Of a stretch of 64,000 bases of DNA, positions 1 to 10,760 are shown in pieces. Position 1 is the first letter of the stretch, and the number at the start of each line of letters is the position of its first letter. Below the pieces are notes generated by a model. That model was not told the DNA's origin. It searched no databases and saw nothing but the letters and a program-made list of their open reading frames with translations. This DNA comes from Allacma fusca (taxonomy: Eukaryota; Arthropoda; Collembola; Symphypleona; Sminthuridae). The DNA is taken from assembly GCA_947179485.1 (NCBI GenBank), contig OX359250.1, positions 14,490,539-14,554,538 on the forward strand. The letters run 5' to 3'. The translations under genes were made by a program, and so were the position numbers.

Positions 1-814
1 TAGGTTTTATATAAACTTACTTGAACTGGATTATTAATTATTCGAAATTTTTTAGCATTCATCAGCTTTTTTGGGCTGAACCATATTTGAGACCTATATG
101 ACTAACCCTATTAAGCATTATACATATGTACATACCGGAACTGATTGTAAGTAAAGGGGGTTTCACATATATAGGTTGTCCACAATAATTCGACATTATA
201 ATTGACATTTTACCCGCTTCCAGTGACAAGCGAACATTTCAAGAGGATTTTCCCGCGTGTTTTGATGATTAAATAATAAACTTGGCGATTAATAATATAC
301 TTACAAATTATTGGTGGAAAGTATTATGTAGCTGTACTTTAATTAGTATGACGCGACAACCCTTTGTTTAACCCGGTCGGAACGAAATGCATCCGTTAGG
401 AAAGTAAAACGCCTTACGCATATCTATTATTTATTAGTTTCATTTTATAAGGTAAACACAGAGCTCATACATTACAGCACACGAGCAGTCCTCTATTGTA
501 ATTGTATTTAATATTAAAATTCTAATATGACCTTTTCATTACCCTTATAAAATGTCACGCTTCAAGTGGTCAAGTCACGCTTAAGGCGCAACAATGCTTC
601 TATAAAAATTAATATGACTCACGAGGTACGAATTTAATTCTACGTCAGTTAAAGTTACCATTATTGTCTAAAAGATGTATTGCCTCCACCTTCCAATGAA
701 GCCATATTCCTGTCAAATACGTTTCCAGCGATATCATTGGGTCTCTTATTTTGTTTAGTAGTGAAGTCCTCACAGAGTCCTGTCTGGAGCCCATATTAAT
801 TTATTGTGTGTCAA
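1..814. other. non-coding upstream region
   Basis: AT-rich sequence in front of the first recognisable gene. I see no convincing exon in either strand. It presumably holds the promoter and 5' untranslated region of the CRAL-TRIO gene, but no core promoter element stands out. Confidence 0.5.
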
Positions 815-2077
815 ATGTCGCTCAAATATTTACTAGTACTGAATCTTCTCTGTGTCGTATTGGGAAAGGAGCGGTTGTATCATAATGTCACAATTAATAG
901 GGAAGATAAGGTTTGATTTTACATAATCACCCATAAGCAAAATATAAAGATATTTACATGTGACCCTGAGCAATGAAAATAATTCAATTTTCTCTTGAAT
1001 TAATTAATCTCAGGTAGTTCCTTCAACTGAGGACAAAAGTTGGATCTATACTTGGGAAGCTTCAGAAACAATCAGGAGGAATTTTATCTATTACATTAGT
1101 GGCTACGACTATGAGGGCCGAGCAAGTAATAATTCACTTCCCTATTTACTTAACTTATATTACCAATAAACTCAATATTTTTACAGAATATAAAATAAAT
1201 ACTGAATTGTAAATCTCTGGAAATTTGATATTTTCATTATTTTACAAATTGGTGGAAAATTGTTTGACACTCCAGAAGCCAAAATTTTTACAATAGCTCA
1301 ATCTGCTTTTTATTAGTTTTGGTCCTGCCCTGGGGCGTTTGGGACACGCGCTCCGTTGTAGAAAAAGGAGGGGACAATAGACGAGATTTAGAAAAACATT
1401 TGGATCAACTTGTCGAGCGTATTATTCAAGGAGTTTTTTCAATGAATTCCACCGGGACAGAAGACCTGCCTTTTAGTAATGAACTTGCGGTTATTATTGA
1501 CTTTGATGACTTGGATTTCTACCAGCTGACTCTACCAGAAAGTAAGTTTTATGACGTATAAATACGGGGCTGGGAAAAAATGACTGGCTTAATTCCAGGG
1601 TAGACATTTTGTTAAATTGTAGAATTCCGTAGAGCTCCAAAGACAACTTACATGAATTCGTATCAATTTATTTTTCCAGATTTACGATTCTTGGTGAAAA
1701 TGTCGGCGAAAATCGATTTATGTTTTTATAAAATCGGATATGGATACATAATAAATGGTAAGCTGCGAAAGTTTTGAAATGTTTTTGGGCAGTAGGTCAA
1801 AATCTGCAACCACGTATTAGACGTCTGTACTAGTGAAAAGAATGTCGGACGAAACAAAATAATTTTTTAAACAATAATAATTTCAGCTAACACCGTAGCA
1901 CAGCAATTAATTGACATATTGCGACCCACCTTTGGTAGATTCTTGGAAAGATTAGAAGTTTTTGGAACGATGTCATCCTATTGGAAGCCAAGAATTTTAA
2001 GATCCTTCCCTCCAAGTCAATTGCACGCAGTGTACGGGGGTTCTAAGGACTTCCAACCCGTGGCCGTTTACGGATAA
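815..2077 (+). CDS. secreted CRAL-TRIO (Sec14-like) domain protein
   Basis: Five exons: 815-910, 1014-1125, 1317-1541, 1680-1757 and 1887-2077. They sum to 702 nt (233 residues) with matching phases (0, 1, 1, 1). All introns start GT and end AG; the first donor (GTTTGA) is weak. Residues 1-16 look like a signal peptide (MSLKYLLVLNLLCVVLG). The rest is a CRAL-TRIO lipid-binding domain: YYISGYDYEGRA, then LPWGVWDTRS, the VIIDFDDLDF strand, GYGYIINANT, and the closing block with SYWKPRILRSF and the YGG motif. CRAL-TRIO proteins bind lipids such as tocopherols, retinoids or phosphoinositides and are normally cytosolic with a helical N-terminal CRAL-TRIO-N domain. Here that domain is absent and replaced by a leader, so a secreted lipid carrier is inferred. 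Ligand unknown. The domain call is firm; exon 1 is less certain. A possible poly(A) signal AATAAA lies at 2442-2447. Confidence 0.82.
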
Positions 2078-2099
2078 ATCTCTCGTATGTATAATTATA

Positions 2100-2136
2100 A
2101 TATATACGTATGTAATGTACACATAATAAGTATTAA
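2100..2136 (+). repeat. 37-bp direct repeat, left copy
   Basis: This 37-bp sequence contains GTAATGTACACATAATAAG and recurs at 3209-3245 in the same orientation with one mismatch (ACGTATG against ACATATG). It begins 23 bp after the stop codon of the CRAL-TRIO gene. It is not a simple repeat, so a duplication or a mobile-element end is likely. Confidence 0.8.
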
Positions 2137-2780
2137 GCAATCAAGCCATCCGCCGAGGTGGATGGGATGTCTGGCAGCAATGAATTTTAATTTTAATAAT
2201 AATTTAAATGCAATAATAATGTTTTATATACAAATACCCATTAAAAATACAACCCCATTATATTACATACAAAATAGAAGTTCTATTTTTTACAGTAATT
2301 ACACGGAATTATTGCATACACATTTGTCCCGCCTGTAACATATTTACGAAATTACCAAATATTAAATAATTAATGCTTTTTTTACATTTCGTAAATACCT
2401 ATTTGTAGCAACTTCATTGCTGGAGTGGCTTTATCTGTTACAATAAACAAAAATCGTATGGATACTGGCATGGAGGTTTGTAGCCCATCGTCAACTATAA
2501 TAAGCTCATCCATTTTATGCTAGCATCACTAGCTCATTCGTGGGTTAATATCGGATCAGCTATTTTTAAATTACGTTAGGATGCATTTAGGACGGTAGAT
2601 AAAAAAAATCAACGTTGTTTTTAAGTTAATCTGATGTTGCGGGGAATAAATGTTTTTCAAAATAATTAAATGTTATGATAAATAAAGGTTATACATGGTA
2701 CGTTTAAAAAGGTAATAATGCAAATTGTTCCATGGGATTTCGTTAACTCATACATTTTTACTTTGCATACTTTTTTTACT

Positions 2781-2887
2781 ATGGTCTGGTCCTGAAGCTG
2801 GAACAATTTTATCTGGTCTGGTCCAAGTGTTGGATCAGACCGGATCAGACAATAACGGACCATTACAAATGGTCCGGACCAGACCAT
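2781..2887. repeat. fold-back block of GGTCTGGTCC / GGACCAGACC units
   Basis: ATGGTCTGGTCC at 2781-2792 is the exact reverse complement of GGACCAGACCAT at 2876-2887. Between them are further diverged units (TCTGGTCTGGTCC, GATCAGACCGGATCAGAC, GGTCCGGACC). The block is GC-richer than its surroundings. The structure fits a decayed miniature inverted-repeat element or a palindromic satellite; no element family is recognised and no clear target-site duplication is visible. Confidence 0.6.
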
Positions 2888-3208
2888 TGCCATCCCTAGT
2901 AGCTTGTTTAGCATTGCGGTATTTCTATTCCCTCTCTCTCGTTTTTTTTACTTTTTGTATTCTGAAATGGCATTATTTTTTGCGGGCTTGGACTGGACTT
3001 AAGTTGAACACTACTTGGTTATTATAACTTAAGGCTGTCAACTTCAACAAAAAAGAAATGTAAAAAGGAAAAATGCTTTTATTTTAATTTTAAAGCTTTT
3101 TTTTTTGCATAAATGAAAGAAACATGAACCGCTATTCTTCAACATGGCATGTACATAAGAACGACAACCATCACTACTACTACTACGATGAAGCTTTTAG
3201 TAAGAAGG

Positions 3209-3245
3209 ATATATACATATGTAATGTACACATAATAAGTATTAA
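3209..3245 (+). repeat. 37-bp direct repeat, right copy
   Basis: Second copy of the sequence at 2100-2136, 36 of 37 bases identical. The two copies enclose 1,072 bp that include the fold-back block. Confidence 0.8.
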
Positions 3246-6200
3246 TACGTATGTATATTAATGCTTATTATTTCCTTATTTATTTGTTATATATTTATTA
3301 GTAATAATTTTTCGATAATAATAAACAAAAACAAAAAATAATAAGCAAGAAACTGTTTCTTGCTTTGAATTTAGTTTTTTATCTACTGAATTAAAATTTT
3401 AAATAAGTACTTCCATCTTTCATCGGTCTGACAATAGAACTTGTTGTTTTTGATAAATATACCCAATTTTGAGGCTAAAAATGTCCTCAATTTAGCTTTT
3501 TAATTTATCAATTTAGCAAACAGCTAACTATAGCTATTTTCCAATTAGCAGCTTCTCTTGTTACAATTAAATTCACATCAAAGTAAATTTTTTTTTGTAA
3601 ATCTATAGTTCTTCGCATCGAGTTAATACGAATAACACCAGTATAATAATTATATTTGACCCAAGGAAAAAGTTCATGCACTCACAGTCAGTAGATAATT
3701 AATTAGACTGAATATAGATAATTATATGCTGAGTAATTACATCTCCTGTAAAAATATTCCCGTTGTAACTCATGAGGTCAACCCGAAGAACTTTAGTGGC
3801 CATACAGTAAGCAAAACATTGTTCACACCCCGGTGTCTTTTGGACTTAAATGCAACTAAAAACACCAACGAGATAACTTGCTAGACTATGCTAACTTGAA
3901 AAATTAAAAGTAGGTGATAATTGTAGGTAATACAAATTGTTCACACCCCTGCGGTTACATGACTCAAGCCGCTGAGGTAGTTTGAAATTTCAACTTAAAG
4001 ATAATAAATACTTTGTAGTCTTTGAAGTACTTATCTACAATATTTTTACTGCCTGGTGATGATAGTCTGTTACGTATCGAAAGCTTGCATATAATTTAGC
4101 TTATTTAATAAAGTTAATCACGTAAGCCAAAGATATGGAATCTATTATATGTACAATATTAAAAATAATTTTGTACGTCAACATTTGTGAGCATAATAAA
4201 ATGGCGCCTGGGTGGGAGGTGACGCTGATTCAGCGTTGATTCTCATTGATTTCATAAAGTAGCATTTCTAACTCTCTTCAGAGTGGAGTCATCAGGGAAA
4301 CTGCATTACACTACCTTTGTTTAAGCAACTGTGAAAATTATAACTTTGCGTCATATATGTGACATCTCAGTTGTCAAAATTTTATTTAGAGCCTGGTAAT
4401 TTATAAATTTGATGGTCATCCGACAAGTGATTGTCATGGAATTTGCGAGCATGAGTAACAAAAGCCTGAGCAATGTTTATTTATTTTTTATATATTTTCT
4501 AGACGATGAAATCCGAAACTTCGGGCTAGGCTTACATAACCGGGTGGACTCGATAAGGTGCCACTGCAATGACATTGCCGCTGCACTCCTAGGAATTGCA
4601 CCACATGGCAATTCTTTGTATGTGGTTTCTCTGGTTCCGAAATTGAAACTATACTTATTCCTGTTAATTTATACCTACCAATTTGGGCTGAAAGAACTAT
4701 TCCAGCTTCTATCGATACCAAGTACAGTGTTGGTGAATTAAGTAATAATTGCTTTTCATGTAACAGAAATGCATATATTATTGGTGGATTTATAATAATT
4801 AAAACTTCGTCCATGCAACAGTGCAATAATCTACTTTAATCTGTGTAAATGAATTAAACCTTGTAATTAAATTATCTGGATATATTTCGATAAGTACGTC
4901 AGAGCAAGCCAAATTTATTGGATTTTTGGGGTCAGCCTGTCAATGTTAAACATGTATTCTCAATTTACCTTGACCAATCAATAATGCAGTAATAATTTTA
5001 TTATTATCAGCAAAATTCCAATCATCCACCGTAGGCTCGCCATCAAGGAAAAAATCTCCAGCTCTCATCAAATATTTTGTTTGACAGTAAAATAACTAAC
5101 GGTGTCGTCATAATACACTAGGTATACATGCTGTCAATTTGCTGCTGTGTGTCAGTGTCAAGAAGAGCTTACATAATTGTCAGTGAAAAGACAAAATAAT
5201 CTGCATACAGCTTTCACTAAAAGCATAATGAACTATGGATAATTATATATACAATACATTAAACATCACTTAGATCCTTTTACTTTTCACTGGAGATGCT
5301 TCCATGTATGTACATACCTATTGTTAAAAATAATGGGTCGGACCTTTTTTAGTAGGAAATTCCCTTCTACAGTAATAATTGAACTACACATTTTCCAAGC
5401 GTTTGTGGTGTGCTAAAATTTTAAATGCCACATATCATTACCACATATTCAATGAGTGTAGCCCCGTCCTCTAAGTAATTGCCCCTGTCACAAACGGCTT
5501 TCTTTCTACCAGGGTTCAAAATGTAGTAGTGGTCTAGGATCGACCATCCAACGATCTTCTGCTATACATCACGTTATCACGTACATCCCCAGCCAAGGTC
5601 TCACCCTGCTTTTAGCTCAAATAAATACTCTCACCATGTTCGTCCCAAGCAGCCTCATTTTTCACTTTTTAAAGTAGAGCTTCATATCAGTCCCAGGTCA
5701 CAGCCTTCAGTCAGTCCATGGATTTCTCCATTCAAAATCAGCCTCCCCCTGACAATGAGTCCAAGTCTGATGAATCTTTGGTGGGGAAGATTTGGGGAAT
5801 TCACAAAAGTTAAAATTCTAAAACAAGCCCCGTTAAAATACGCATGCTGGCTCACCTATTACAACACATTGAAGCTCTGGGTCCCAACGGAAGGAAGTGG
5901 ATGTTGTAAAGAGAATGAGCCACTTTGGGGTGACATACAGGAATAAGCGCGTATCGTTAGTGATATGATAGTTATGCAAATAGTCTTACTTATGTTGACT
6001 ACTAATCCTAAGTGTCAAAGATCTATTGGGTAGATTGGAAACAAATTGCCATGTGACGTAACTTCCTTCATTAAAATCCACATTGGAGTCTTCACGGATG
6101 TTAAGTCTTCCTCGGATACATTCAACTCGAAATTTATGGAACGCTTTCCTTTTAAAATCCTTAGCAGTCTATAATAATAATGAGCAATCTGATTTTCATT

Positions 6201-7006
6201 GTGCAGTACTCTTTTGACTCTTTGACTTATTTGAGGCACACGTATATTCCCAAACTTGTGGGTCTGATACAATCCTCTCTGCCCTACCCTACTTTTTCAG
6301 CTTAACAGTTACGTCGACAGTTAGCGAAGGTGTGAGTGTTACCTGATTTTATTCCGTGTTCACGATTGACATATAGGCAGAGTTCCCGTGGGTAATTTGT
6401 GGCTTTTTCGGTTGGAAATGATGGTTGGGAACAGCGGGTATCTTCGTGGACCGGTTGGGGCTGCCAAAATATTTACAATTGTATGTGACATGTGCTAAAA
6501 TATATTTTAAAACCTTCGTTGACTTCCAATACATCATTTTTACCTAATTAAATGCACGCATTTTGATATATGTACTTGAGTTTTTCAAGCGGTGAACACG
6601 TTTTAAACCTCCACAACCTTGAATGTGTAATAGAAAACAAGAAAATATAGGGAGAGGTTTTGGAACTCACTGTAAGTACCGAGAAAATTTGTATACATAC
6701 ATACATGCCGGTAACGGTATTGTGCGGTATTGGGTCCAACCATGGATGAATGAATGGACTCTCTTGACAGGAGTTAATATTTTCCGATTTTTCGGTCTCT
6801 GGGGTAATTTTAAAGGTCTCTAGGCGTTCACGCAGAAATGAGTTGTATTCAGAAATGTTTTTAAATTAATTTGATAAACAAAACTAGTCTGGGTCAAGCC
6901 TTCAAATCAGTCCGCTCAAGATCTGCGGAAATGGATGTTTTCAAAAATATTTCAAAATGCTGTAATTACATGTTGCAAATTTTTAGCGAATTCAATTAAC
7001 CCCATA

Positions 7007-7168
7007 TCATCTTCCTGGGCCAAAAATTGAGTTCGCAGGACCTAAGAATGCGAGGCATGATTGAGACAAAGAAAAAAGCGACTTTTATTGCGACTTTTAA
7101 AAATATTTAGTAAACTTTGCCTCATATTCTTAGGTCCTGAGAGTGCAATTCTTAATCCAGGAAGATGA
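7007..7168. repeat. imperfect 51-bp inverted repeat (long hairpin)
   Basis: The left arm 7007-7057 and right arm 7118-7168 are reverse complements at 41 of 51 positions, separated by 60 bp. Shared cores are TCATCTTCCTGG and CAGGACCTAAGAAT. A further relative of the right arm lies at 47482-47517. This looks like a miniature inverted-repeat element or a pair of transposon termini. Family unknown. Confidence 0.75.
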
Positions 7169-7275
7169 CTTTACGCTCGCATTCCCCCAACATTTTATAC
7201 AAGTGCACAATTTGAAATATTTTTGTGACATCCCTCAAAAAATGGTAACGTCAGAAACTTTCCGCTCCGCATCTT

Positions 7276-7352
7276 TGCTTCTGAAGATGAATTTCCCCCA
7301 ACCTTGATCTCTGCTCCTAAAGGGCCATGTCCACAATTCTCAACGTAGGGAC
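7276..7352 (+). repeat. dispersed repeat, copy A
   Basis: Starts GCTTCTGAAGATGAATTTCC and ends CACAATTCTCAACGT. Related copies lie at 11720-11797 (minus strand) and 48545-48622 (plus strand), sharing a TGAAG...TTTCCCCAAC...TCTCAA framework. Copy A lies about 110 bp downstream of the long hairpin. Confidence 0.6.
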
Positions 7353-8666
7353 CCGTTGGATTGCTCCCCGGAAAGCACATAAAATTTACTAGAAATGAGC
7401 GTCAAAAGAAACTCTAAAAATAAATTTTCCTTTGAACAAAAAATTGTAATGCCGGCAATCACCAAAATATTTCAACTTTACTTCACGTTCTTGAGGAATG
7501 TGACCACAAGTTATGACCTAGGTCAATGAAAAAATTTCAACTTTAACAAATTTCACTCCGGAAAAGAATTCAAGCTTCAAAATTAGCGATCCAGGAAGTG
7601 GACCAAAAGGATTTGTTTTAGAGAAATGAGAATGAATATTCATTAATTTTTAAAAACGTTTAACAATTAAAATTTGACACTCGGTTATAGCAAATTTGAA
7701 GGTTTTTCAACCAGCACAATACATTTGCGTTGATTTCCTTAAATGATACGAGTTCTACAAAGTTTTTTTATTTTTGAATATTTGGTCAACTTTTGACCTG
7801 TGAAAGTAAATGTGACTCCACTGGCTAGAATGACAAAAATTAGGGGTTTGTTAATACATTAACATTGTACAATGTAGTAAGTTTGAGAAGTTTTAGTATT
7901 TTAATATCCGTGGACGAAAGAGACATTTTGGAAATAGTTTTTGCACGACATTAATTCTTTAACAATAATGTTATTAAAGTTATGCTCTGAACAAAATGTT
8001 AAATTTGTGGCGAATTGATATTCAGTACAAACTAATTTTAGGTATGAAACAGCATGGGAATATATTCCAGGAAGAAGCGTTTTGTATTGTAGGAAAATTT
8101 CGGTAAATAAATTTTGAGTTGAAACGACTTGACCGTGGAAACTTACATTTTTGAGAGTTGAGATGTCACAGGACATTGTACTTTAAAGCACAGTTACAAA
8201 GGGGAATTTCCCGTGTAAATGCACCAGACTTTATAGACTTCGAGCATGGGAAATAGAGTTTCAAATGCTTCATGCGCCCTCTGGAGATTCTATGAGTTCT
8301 GGCCAGCATGGGAGTATTTTCTGATAAGCGTATCATCCATGCCGACACCGACTAAACTATCTATATTCAGGCAGAGAATCCATCTTTCGATCTGTTAATC
8401 TTTAAAAATTTATTGTTGTTGCTTATAAAATTGATTTAAAAACATGACCGCAGTCCACTGTTTTATGCCATGTGTTTCAAACCATCTCCCTGGATTTTCT
8501 CGGTTCCTACTGGACATTCAAGGCTGAGGAGGTGTCAAACGGGTTCAGCTTGAAAAACTGTACCCATCAAATTGACGTAAATTAATGTAGCCCTCTAATA
8601 AAAAAGTTGTGCTGTCAGTTTGAAAATTGCCATGAATTAAAATAATTTGGGGAGTGTTGGATGTAG
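7353..8666. other. non-coding, should contain first exon of next gene
   Basis: About 1.3 kb with no supported exon. The four-pass gene that continues at 8667 needs a short initiator exon upstream (about 20 codons in its paralogue). I searched this stretch and found no ATG exon ending in a phase-0 donor with the expected amphipathic N-terminus. The exon may lie further upstream. Confidence 0.4.
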
Positions 8667-9359
8667 GTCTTGGGATTAATCAGCGTAATTTTGAGCTGGC
8701 ATGCCTACTACTGGTCCTGTTTCAACTTCGTCATCAGATACGATGGCTTGTGGCAAGTTGAGAATCTGGTGGAAGAGCAGGCCTTCATGTACACTACGCT
8801 TATATTTGTTGTCCTCTCAATCATCATGCTCATTTTTAACGTGGTACGGGACCCGGAGAGTCAAAGCAAGATTTTTGTAAGTTTTAGCATTTATGGAAAA
8901 ATGCACAGGTAAAGTTTCATTTGTATTTTAATTCATTCTGAGTAAGAAAAGGAACAGAATAGTTGCAATTATATTTTTAGGATTTTATTTTTCATTTGAT
9001 TGGAACCATCGCATTGCTCATTGTTGGAAGTCTCCTCATTTATTCAACCATCAATATTGATTACTACAAATGCCCAATTGTTGAAAATTACTTGTACCAT
9101 CAAGGAATTCTGGAATGGTTCTACGGGGCTCGATGTCAGCTTTATGAGGAAAAGTTGGCTGCTGGTGTAAGCTTGAGTTTTGTCTTAGTATAAATAACTC
9201 GGGAAGAAATTTTTGAGATCATCTCACAAATGATGAAGTGATTCCTTTGTGCTTATTTACTTATTTCAATTTTGTGAAACGCAGGTCATCGCCATCCTAA
9301 ATGGGATTTTGTACGGGGTCACAGGAATCCTTGCAATGGCCACGTCAACCACATATTGA
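8667..9359 (+). CDS. MARVEL/Snakeskin-like four-pass membrane protein, 5' exon not found
   Basis: Three exons, all phase 0: 8667-8876 (70 codons), 8981-9166 (62 codons) and 9285-9359 (24 codons plus stop). Hydrophobic segments are VLGLISVILSWHAYYW, the FMYTTLIFVVLSIIMLIFNV region, HLIGTIALLIVGSLLIY, and AILNGILYGVTGILAM, making four membrane passes with short termini. Layout and the ending (LAAG, then VIAILNG) match the arthropod septate-junction protein Snakeskin and MARVEL-type proteins. It is also clearly paralogous to the gene at 10761-12494: both read KIF or KFI then DFI(F/Y)H at the same exon junction, and AAG or SAG before the last junction. A role at cell junctions or in membrane domains is inferred from the family only. 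The initiator exon is missing from my model. Confidence 0.75.
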
Positions 9360-10760
9360 CTAGACAGGGAATGAGCCGGGGAATGACAAAACATGTGCGG
9401 ACAAATAATAGAACTGTATATAATTGCCATAGAAATCAGCTCCGTCTACTATTACCTACATTTTATAAATGTTCACAAAATGAACTAATAAGGGTAAAAA
9501 TATGATAGAAGGATTCACTGAGTCTTCAGTTCAGAGCTTCAAAGTACAATTCTTAAACATTTCAGGATACGTAGAGTGAAAGAATTATTGTATGTATATT
9601 AATAATTATTATTATATTACTTACTATCAATAATTATTACAAATTTGTTCATCAACCTTTATGTTAGTAAAAGGAGCCGTCATTGTGAAATTCAACTCTA
9701 AAGAGCTAGTAGTTAAATTAACTGACCATGCTCACATGGGGTTTGGTTCCAGTATTTATAGCCGTCAAAAATTAGTACTGCCGCTTCATTATGTCATTCA
9801 AATCAACCGTACCAAAACTTCCCTATTTAGTATCTAATTTTACCGGCGCTTTACGAACATTATATGCGTACAAAAACAACGGTTTCTAATTCCTTACTTT
9901 TATTTGGTAATCCGGGGCCTCAACCCATCCTACGAACGCATAAGTATAGCGCAAGATATAAGCCTTTCGCTTATTTTATTACCGAAGATGAACTTATTTC
10001 CCACTCATTTGCTGAAACGTTTTCTTTAAAATAGCTATTACTTAACCCAGTGAGTTATGTTGGTTACAGGATAAAATATGATAGTGATAATCCATTTCTC
10101 AAATGGATGTAAATTATGTTTATAATTCCTTGTTGAATTTTATTCTCCTTTCGTACTCATAATCTCGTAAGCTGAAGATTTCTACAAGAAATTTAACAAA
10201 AGTGATAAAAAAGTGGAAAGTTTTGCAGTTAGTACAAGAGCATGCGTATAATTATTTAGTATCTATAATATAATTCTCAAAACTTGGGGAAAGGAGTGGA
10301 GTAATCCCATCCGGTTCCTTTTTTAAAAAATGGTTTTGATCGGTAAACTCTAAAAGCTGGAAGCCAGGCATAGTTTTGAAGTTGTTAATCTTTGTTTGCA
10401 AACAAGTTATTTTCATACAAATATGACTCACAAGAAGCATGCGCTCTGTCTCCTTCAAAACTTACATTACTATTGAATCTATATTTGATAAATATTTAAC
10501 CTATTTTTGAAAGGAAATTACATTAGAGACCTTTGGTAAGTTTTCAGCTAGCTTAAATCAAGTACAGGTTATAGATTCGGAAATATATATAGACATTACT
10601 AATAGAATTAAAAATATTTGTTCCTCAAAATGAGGATTTCAGTTTGGGTGCAAGCGTCAGTACAATATCCACAATTTTATTGTTACGGTAACACTCTATC
10701 TGAATTCAACAACGGTACTTTCAAGAGAACATTCAAAGCACAAATGCACCGTGGAACTTA
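9360..10760. other. spacer between convergent paralogues
   Basis: About 1.4 kb of AT-rich sequence between the two tail-to-tail four-pass genes. It should hold both 3' untranslated regions. I see no exon or clear repeat. Confidence 0.5.

Larger units (their letters stand above)
2078..7006. other. gene-poor, repeat-bearing region
   Basis: About 4.9 kb with no exon I can support. The open frames are short and have neither domain motifs nor sensible splice partners. It contains the direct repeat pair and fold-back block annotated separately, and scattered TACATATGTA-type motifs. Confidence 0.5.

Noticed and set aside
5755-5946. Possible initiator exon (MSPSLMNLWWGRFGEFTK, donor GTTAAA) for the four-pass gene at 8667
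   Set aside because: Phase would fit, but the peptide is not like the paralogue's first exon and the donor is weak.
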